From an uncultured Methanobrevibacter sp. (GTDB lineage: Archaea; Methanobacteriota; Methanobacteria; Methanobacteriales; Methanobacteriaceae): a stretch of DNA of 37,623 bases. Below the pieces are notes generated by a model that was not told where the DNA came from, did no database searches, and saw only the letters and a list, made by a program, of their open reading frames with translations. This document shows positions 32,856-37,623 of the stretch, in pieces (the stretch's first letter is position 1; each line of letters starts with the position of its first letter). The stretch spans positions 1 to 37,623 of the forward strand of contig CADAAJ010000007.1 in NCBI GenBank assembly GCA_902785855.1, written 5' to 3'. The position numbers and the translations under genes were made by a program.

Positions 32856-33996
32856 CAAGTAAATCTTGATCACATTGAAGTTTAATAATATTAGTTCTTC
32901 CTTTTCCACGACCACGGGAAATAGTATTTGTAGAAATAATACCTAATAATTCTAACTCATTAATGAAATCGAAAATTCTTCTATAAGTAACAGCATCTTT
33001 TTTTGATAATTCAACATAGGAATCATAGAGTTTACCTGAAGTAATTTCATCATCCTGTTTGGTTAACAATAAAATAGCTTCCAAAACTCTTTGCTGTTGA
33101 AGCGGTAAAGTAGAAATAATATCACTTACTTTATTATGTTCTATTCTATCTTTAGCCATTCTGACATGTTCACTGGTAACATGTTCTGAATTCTCATCAT
33201 AAGCTAATTCACCAGCATTTTTAAGTAAATCAAGAGCATATCTTGCATCACCCTCTTCTTTAGCTGCCATAGCAGAACATAAAGGAATAACATCACTTTC
33301 TAATACACCTTCATTAAAAGATAATTCTGCCCTTTCAAATAATATATCTGACAATTGATCAGCACCATATGGTGGAAAAACAATTTCTTTATCATTTAAA
33401 CTACTAGTAACTCTAGATTTAATTAAATTTTTAAAGTCCAAATAATTACTAATTGATAAAACAGAAACATTATCTGTTCTAGTTAAGGTATATAATATTC
33501 CATCACCATCTTTATCAAGTAAAATATCTATTTCGTCAAGAATAACAATTAAATGTAAATTTTTACCAAAAGCATTAGTTTTAAAAATATCTCTAAAAGT
33601 ATTAACAACTTCACCTTTTGTCCAACCTCTATTTGGAACATCACGTCCGAGTTTATTACACAATTGAGCAAGAACCTGATATTCAGTAGTATAATCAGTA
33701 CATCGAATATATTCAACTTTAACAAATACTTTCTTTCTAGAAGCAACATCTAAAAGTTGTTCACGTGCAAATTTAGAAGCAGCTGTTTTACCAGTACCAG
33801 TTTTACCATATAAAGTAACATTGGAAGGAGTAACATCATTTAATACATCAATCCAATATTTAGCAATTTGTTTAATTTGTTCTTCACGATGAACTAATTT
33901 TTCAGGTAGAAATCTATGATCCAAAGTTGTTTTATCTTTAAAAATATTTTGAAAACTAGTGTCTCCATTTTCTAAATCTTCAAAAATATTTGTCAT
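32833..33996 (-). CDS. cdc6: Orc1/Cdc6 replication initiator
   Basis: The protein has 387 residues. It is an AAA+ ATPase that binds origin boxes and helps load MCM. Walker A is [12 protein letters not shown] (about 63-74), Walker [12 protein letters not shown] (about 149-159) with sensor 1 near [10 protein letters not shown], sensor 2 in the segment [10 protein letters not shown], and the C-terminal winged helix (about 300-380) with [24 protein letters not shown] lies 4 bases before the ATG. The 635 bases upstream hold six repeats that match origin recognition boxes, so this gene sits next to the origin it probably serves, as for cdc6-1 in Methanothermobacter. Confidence 0.95.
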   Translation of the reverse strand: MTNIFEDLENGDTSFQNIFKDKTTLDHRFLPEKLVHREEQIKQIAKYWIDVLNDVTPSNVTLYGKTGTGKTAASKFAREQLLDVASRKKVFVKVEYIRCTDYTTEYQVLAQLCNKLGRDVPNRGWTKGEVVNTFRDIFKTNAFGKNLHLIVILDEIDILLDKDGDGILYTLTRTDNVSVLSISNYLDFKNLIKSRVTSSLNDKEIVFPPYGADQLSDILFERAELSFNEGVLESDVIPLCSAMAAKEEGDARYALDLLKNAGELAYDENSEHVTSEHVRMAKDRIEHNKVSDIISTLPLQQQRVLEAILLLTKQDDEITSGKLYDSYVELSKKDAVTYRRIFDFINELELLGIISTNTISRGRGKGRTNIIKLQCDQDLLETTLYSI

Positions 33997-34631
33997 GGTT
34001 TCACCTTAAAATTATGAAAAATATAATGAGTATAATTTCCAGTGTTAATAATATAAAATAGGTAATAAATAAATATTTTTATTACAAATTAATTTTTTAG
34101 TAATAATATTAAGTTAAAATTGAAAAATAAAATTGATTAAAACAAGTTAAAATTCATAAAAACAGATAAAATGATAAATAAATAAAAAATAAGATAAAAT
34201 CAAAGTTAAAAATAAAAATAAAAACAATTGACTAAATAAAATTTTATAAATGAAATCGTACTACTTCAAATATAAAAGAACAATTTCAACTGTATCAAAT
34301 TGATATAATTGGGAAAAAAATTTAGATAAACAGGCAATTTAACAATTTTAATCAAAAAAATATAATTAAAAAATTTCAAAGAGAGAGACATATATTTCAA
34401 GTGAAAGATATTTCATCCAAAAACCAAAAATCAAGAGATGAATTTCAAGTGTAAAAAAATATAAGATTTGAAAAATTTTATAATCAAAATTAAAATACGG
34501 AATTTAAACGAATATAATTGAAAAATAAGAAAAATTAGGGAGTTTTGTTTCAAGTGTATACAGTTGAAATATACCCCTTCAATGCATAATATATCGAAAA
34601 TATACTTTCACTTGAAACGTATCTCTCCCTC
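33997..34631. other. oriC: Probable chromosomal replication origin (oriC)
   Basis: This gene-free, very AT-rich segment of 635 bases lies directly upstream of cdc6. It contains six copies of a TTTCAAGTGTAAA-like box in both orientations (34284-34617) and a long A/T-only stretch (about 34030-34260) suited to unwinding. The boxes match the mini-ORB of Methanothermobacter thermautotrophicus as I recall it. The cdc6 promoter, with a TTTTATATTATTAA element near 34047-34060, lies at the left end. Confidence 0.85.
34284..34617. repeat. Origin recognition box cluster
   Basis: Copies: TTTCAACTGTA 34284-34294; TTTCAAGTGAAAG 34395-34407; TTTCAAGTGTAAA 34443-34455; TTTCAAGTGTATA 34548-34560; TATACAGTTGAAA 34557-34569 (inverted); TTTCACTTGAAAC 34606-34618 (inverted). 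Most have a G/A-rich or G-run element at similar distance on one side: GAGAGAG before 34395, AAGAGATG before 34443, AGGGAG before 34548, and, on the minus strand, GGGG and GAGGGAGAGA beside 34569 and 34617. The copies at 34548 and 34557 overlap to make a 22-bp near-palindrome. Confidence 0.85.
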
Positions 34632-35114
34632 TTAAATGAACATATCATTTTCATTTGTGGTGTTTGGCATGACAGAGATACTGCCAAATTTTTTGTCAAT
34701 TAACCAGATACATTGTAATTTTGCTTTGAAAACTTTTTTCAATGTTTTAATAAATTCGTTTTTAGTTAATCCATCTTCAAATATTTGATCAGTAACAACA
34801 AATTGTTGTAAAATATCTTGTGAAACCTGAAGCTCAAAATCAACTAAAAAACTATTTAATGCAAAATTTAAATCAAGAATGAAATCTTTTTTAGTATTTG
34901 CATCAGATGAAGTCATTAAATTAATATGTTCAGGAGCAACCTGTGTTGCACATGCAATAACAATACAGTCACTATCTGATGGTTTAACAACATCCATTAT
35001 ATTTTCTTTTGGAAATTCAACAATAAAATGAAAATCAGCATTTTCATCATATTTTACTTCTCTTAAAAAGTCTTCTTCATTTAACCATTGTTTTACTTTT
35101 TCTTCGAGATTCAT
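34632..35114 (-). CDS. DUF2299-like protein next to the origin
   Basis: The protein has 160 residues. It is acidic, cytoplasmic, without signal or membrane segment. It begins with a helix (NLEEKVKQWLNEE) and continues with alternating strands and helices (FHFIVEFP, CIVIACATQV, KDFILDLNFALNSFLVDFEL), ending with LQCIWLIDKKFGSIS. It resembles DUF2299 proteins of archaea, which have a secretion-chaperone-like alpha/beta fold, but I give this by general pattern and cannot verify it. The gene's 3' end adjoins the origin boxes. It is divergent from cbiB, with 47 bases between the starts. Function is unknown. Confidence 0.8.
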   Translation of the reverse strand: MNLEEKVKQWLNEEDFLREVKYDENADFHFIVEFPKENIMDVVKPSDSDCIVIACATQVAPEHINLMTSSDANTKKDFILDLNFALNSFLVDFELQVSQDILQQFVVTDQIFEDGLTKNEFIKTLKKVFKAKLQCIWLIDKKFGSISVMPNTTNENDMFI

Positions 35115-35161
35115 AATATCAACATAAAATATTTATTTTTTATTATAATATATATTAAGAT

Positions 35162-36154
35162 ATGATTGAATATATTAATTTAATGTCATTAAATATAATA
35201 TTTTGTATTTTTACATTAATTTTTTCACTTATAGTTGATACTATAATTGGTGAACTACCATCAAAAATACATCCTGTTGTAATAATGGGTTCAATCATAA
35301 CATTTTTTAAAAAATATTTAATAAAAATAAAAAGTAAAATATCAGGTTTATTGTTAATTTTAACTACAACTTGTATTATATGTTTTATTTTGTATTTATT
35401 TAATTTATTATATTATTTTAATGATATTATTTATTATATTATATTTATTTTATTGTTATCATCAACATATTCTATTAAAATGCTTCTTGAAACAGCAACA
35501 AATGTTGAAGATGATTTAAATGATGGTATTGATAAAGCCAGAAAATCAGTATCATATCTTGTTAGTAGAAATACTGATGAGTTAACTGAGAGTTTTATTG
35601 TCTCTGCAACAATTGAAAGTCTAACAGAAAATATTACTGACTCATTTGTTGCACCTGTATTTTATTATTTCATTGTTTGTTTAATTACATTATCATTTAA
35701 TACTAATTTTATTTATTTATTGTTAATTCCAATGCTTTACAGATTATATAATACTTTAGATGCAATGGTTGGTTATGAAACTGATGAATTAAAAAATATT
35801 GGTTATTTTCCAGCAAAATTAGATGATTTATTAAATTATATTCCATCAAGAATAGCAGGTATCTATGTTGTATTATCAGCATATTTGTTAAAATTAGATG
35901 GAAAAAATGCATTTAAAATCATGATGAGAGATGCAAGAAACTGTCCATCACCAAATTCAGGTTTTACTATGGCATCAACAGCAGGTGCTTTAAATATTCA
36001 ATTAAATAAAAAGGATACATATATTTTAGGTGATAGTAATAAAGATATTGTATCAAGTGATATTTCTAAGGCTGTTAAATTATCAAAATTATCGATTATA
36101 TTATTTACGTTAACAATTATATTATTAATTATACTATTTTATGTGATATTATGA
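35162..36154 (+). CDS. cbiB: Adenosylcobinamide-phosphate synthase
   Basis: The protein has 330 residues. CbiB/CobD is a membrane protein that attaches aminopropanol phosphate to the corrinoid ring in cobamide synthesis. The family start DTIIGELPSKIHPVVIMG (about 22-39), SYLVSRNTDELTESFIVSATIESLTEN region (about 130-157), DAMVGYETDEL (about 200-210) and RDARNCPSPNSGFTMASTAGAL (about 258-279) are all present, with about five membrane helices. There is no ribosome binding site, and a TATA-like run about 25 bases upstream suggests a leaderless mRNA. It overlaps cbiG by 4 bases (ATGA). Confidence 0.94.
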   Translation: MIEYINLMSLNIIFCIFTLIFSLIVDTIIGELPSKIHPVVIMGSIITFFKKYLIKIKSKISGLLLILTTTCIICFILYLFNLLYYFNDIIYYIIFILLLSSTYSIKMLLETATNVEDDLNDGIDKARKSVSYLVSRNTDELTESFIVSATIESLTENITDSFVAPVFYYFIVCLITLSFNTNFIYLLLIPMLYRLYNTLDAMVGYETDELKNIGYFPAKLDDLLNYIPSRIAGIYVVLSAYLLKLDGKNAFKIMMRDARNCPSPNSGFTMASTAGALNIQLNKKDTYILGDSNKDIVSSDISKAVKLSKLSIILFTLTIILLIILFYVIL

Positions 36155-37164
36155 AAATAGCAATAGTTTCTGTTTCAAAAAAAGGAAAAAAATTAGCATT
36201 TGATTTAAAAGAAAAATTAAATTCTGATTCAACTATTATTAAAACAGATTTATATCATAAAAATGTTAAAGAAATTTTCCCAATAGTATTTCAGGAGTAT
36301 GATGCAATAATTGCTGTGATGGCATCAGGAATTTTAATCAGATCAATTGCACCATTATTAAATTCAAAAGTTACAGATCCTGCTATTTTAAATATTGATG
36401 ATAATGGAAATTTTGTTATTTCAACTTTATCTGGTCATTTAGGCGGTGCAAACAAATTAACAAATAAAATATCAAAATTAATTAATGCTACACCTGTTAT
36501 TACAACATCAACTGACGTAAATAAAAAGTTAGGAATCGACATTTTAGCAAATGATTTATTTTTATCAATTGATAATACAAAAGAAATATTATTTTTTAAT
36601 AAAGCAATTTTAGAAGGTAAAGAAATTTCATTTACAATAAATCCCAATAAAAATTTTAATTATTTATTTGAATATTTCAATAATAATACACTTGAAATTA
36701 ATGTTTCAATTTTTTATTCAACAAAAATTAATACAGATGAAATTCATGTTAAAGTTGAAGAACATGAATTAATTTTAAAGGAAAAAAAAGTTGTTGCGGG
36801 AATTGGATGTAGAAGAGGAAAAAGTTGTGAAGATATATATAATGGATTAAAAAAATCATTAGATGAATTTAATTTAGATATATCTAGAGTTACTATGTTA
36901 ACATCAGCTGAAATTAAAAAAGATGAAAAAGGAATCTTAAATTTATCTGAAAAATTAAATATTCCGGTTAATTTTGTTGAATTGGATAAATTGAAATTAT
37001 TTAAATCAAATGATATTCAAAAATCAGAGTTTGTAAAATCAAAATTTGGAATAGATGGTGTTTGTGAACCATCAGCTTTAATAATGGCAGGGTTTAATTC
37101 AAAATTAATATACAAAAAAACTTCTTATGATGGTGTTACAATAGCAATCGCTATTTCAAATTAA
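36151..37164 (+). CDS. cbiG: Cobalt-precorrin 5A hydrolase
   Basis: The protein has 337 residues. CbiG opens the delta-lactone ring of cobalt-precorrin 5A in the anaerobic cobamide pathway, releasing acetaldehyde. The N-terminal domain has AVMASGILIRSIAPLL (about 55-70) and STLSGHLGGANKL (about 91-103); the C-terminal domain has VVAGIGCRRGKSCEDI (about 215-230) and GVCEPSALIMAG (about 305-316), diagnostic for CbiG. It starts inside the end of cbiB, so the two are co-translated. The rest of the cbi pathway is not in the window. Confidence 0.94.
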   Translation: MKIAIVSVSKKGKKLAFDLKEKLNSDSTIIKTDLYHKNVKEIFPIVFQEYDAIIAVMASGILIRSIAPLLNSKVTDPAILNIDDNGNFVISTLSGHLGGANKLTNKISKLINATPVITTSTDVNKKLGIDILANDLFLSIDNTKEILFFNKAILEGKEISFTINPNKNFNYLFEYFNNNTLEINVSIFYSTKINTDEIHVKVEEHELILKEKKVVAGIGCRRGKSCEDIYNGLKKSLDEFNLDISRVTMLTSAEIKKDEKGILNLSEKLNIPVNFVELDKLKLFKSNDIQKSEFVKSKFGIDGVCEPSALIMAGFNSKLIYKKTSYDGVTIAIAISN

Positions 37165-37174
37165 AAATAAAAAA

Positions 37175-37197
37175 TAAATTAGATTGATTCTAATTTA
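37175..37197. terminator. 9-bp hairpin between cbiG and UPF0147
   Basis: TAAATTAGA (37175-37183) and TCTAATTTA (37189-37197) pair around 5 bases. The UPF0147 stop (37181-37179) lies in the left arm and the cbiG stop ends 10 bases before it. Confidence 0.55.
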
Positions 37198-37427
37198 GAT
37201 AATACTTCCCAAATTAAAGTTCTTGCATGAACTGGGATGTTTGGATCATTACTAATTTCATCTAATTTACCAAGAACAGTACTTATTCTTACAGATTGAT
37301 CTTGTTCTGTATCATTTAATAATTCTTTGGAATCACTTGCCGCTTCTCGAATATTTCGAGGAACAGTGTTATTTTCCATAATATAATCAAGTATTTCACA
37401 TACTTCATCGATTGTTTGATTGCTCAT
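37179..37427 (-). CDS. UPF0147 family protein
   Basis: The protein has 82 residues. It is a small acidic all-helical protein of the archaeal UPF0147 family, recognised by the pattern IMENNTVPRNIREAA near 16-30 and NDPNIPVHARTLIWEVLSKLES at the end. Function is not established. GGAGGGAG lies just before the ATG, and the gene is convergent with cbiG, so it has its own promoter. Confidence 0.9.
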   Translation of the reverse strand: MSNQTIDEVCEILDYIMENNTVPRNIREAASDSKELLNDTEQDQSVRISTVLGKLDEISNDPNIPVHARTLIWEVLSKLESI

Positions 37428-37526
37428 AATACTCCCTCCAAAATAATATTATTAAAAACAAGTCAAATAATTATTATAGCATAATATTTGTTTTTAATCA
37501 CTTTAAATATTTTGTGGTGAATTTGG

Positions 37527-37622
37527 CTATGTTGAAATCCTATGTGAAATTTTGATGTATTGAACTATATTGTAAACTAGTGTTTTTAGTCTTGTTTCTT
37601 TGTTTCTTAATCTTGTGCTTTT
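37527..37622 (-). CDS. Possible 3' end of an unidentified gene (runs off window)
   Basis: On the minus strand a frame is open from the window edge to a TAG at 37529-37527, giving 32 residues that end LVYNIVQYIKISHRIST. The stretch is less A-rich on the plus strand than the surrounding DNA and has a different base mix. It could be the C-terminus of a transposase or another protein, or nothing. The frame shifted by two bases stays open to 37543 as well, so the choice is weak. Confidence 0.2.
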   Translation of the reverse strand, partial: KSTRLRNKETRLKTLVYNIVQYIKISHRIST

Positions 37623-37623
37623 G

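Noticed and set aside
33997-34631. Promoter-only or decayed-gene region upstream of cdc6
   Set aside because: The six similar boxes with side G-rich elements next to an initiator gene fit an origin better; no frame with gene-like content is present.

Overview
The window comes from a very AT-rich methanogenic archaeon of the order Methanobacteriales, most likely Methanobrevibacter or a close relative. The evidence is an archaeal histone, Alba, an Orc1/Cdc6 initiator, thiol:fumarate reductase subunit A, archaeal TrpB2, CTP-type riboflavin kinase and a deoxyadenosine/MTA-SAH-type deaminase. Large adhesin-like surface proteins and TATA/BRE promoters, often leaderless, fit the same group. No tRNA, rRNA, CRISPR array or complete insertion sequence was seen.

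Layout. 1-1030: the 5' part of a secreted protein gene and a long gene-free AT-rich stretch. 1031-7449: a radical SAM DNA-repair-type protein; a ParA ATPase with a small acidic partner that carries a ParB-like N-terminal motif; a dense AAGTTAT repeat array; trpB2 behind three helically phased TGTACA-type boxes; a DUF1786 protein; a PHP phosphoesterase; and Alba. 7533-12884: a minus-strand cluster reading PadR regulator, ABC ATPase, ABC-2 permease, membrane-anchored PQQ-type beta-propeller, and 2-isopropylmalate/citramalate synthase. 12952-19401: a TIM-barrel isomerase, a P-type-ATPase-like HAD phosphatase, a MATE exporter, a secreted C39-like cysteine peptidase and GatA. 19510-22692: a CobQ-like amidotransferase with permuted domain order, a small unknown protein, and riboflavin genes ribB and ribK with an FMN riboswitch in front of ribB. 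22879-27204: a 1441-residue adhesin-like beta-helix protein. 27609-31883: tfrA, an adenosine-type deaminase, a histone and hisG. 31905-37427: pyrB, cdc6, a gene-free segment with six origin recognition box repeats that looks like the replication origin, a DUF2299-like protein, cbiB-cbiG and UPF0147.

How the parts fit. The window holds the apparent oriC with its initiator, and about 30 kb away a ParA system with an unusual partner and a repeat array that could act as operator or centromere. Two chromatin proteins (Alba and histone) are also here. Regulation can be read at several points: TrpY-type boxes at trpB2, a palindrome covering both TATA boxes of the PadR divergent promoter, and an FMN aptamer whose 5' strand can pair with a segment just upstream of the ribB ribosome binding site. 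Most convergent gene pairs are separated by a hairpin that contains or touches their stop codons.

The candidates most worth following up are the ParA plus ParB-motif protein with its AAGTTAT array, the FMN riboswitch in an archaeon, the oriC with isolated origin-box copies elsewhere, and the domain-permuted CobQ-like protein.
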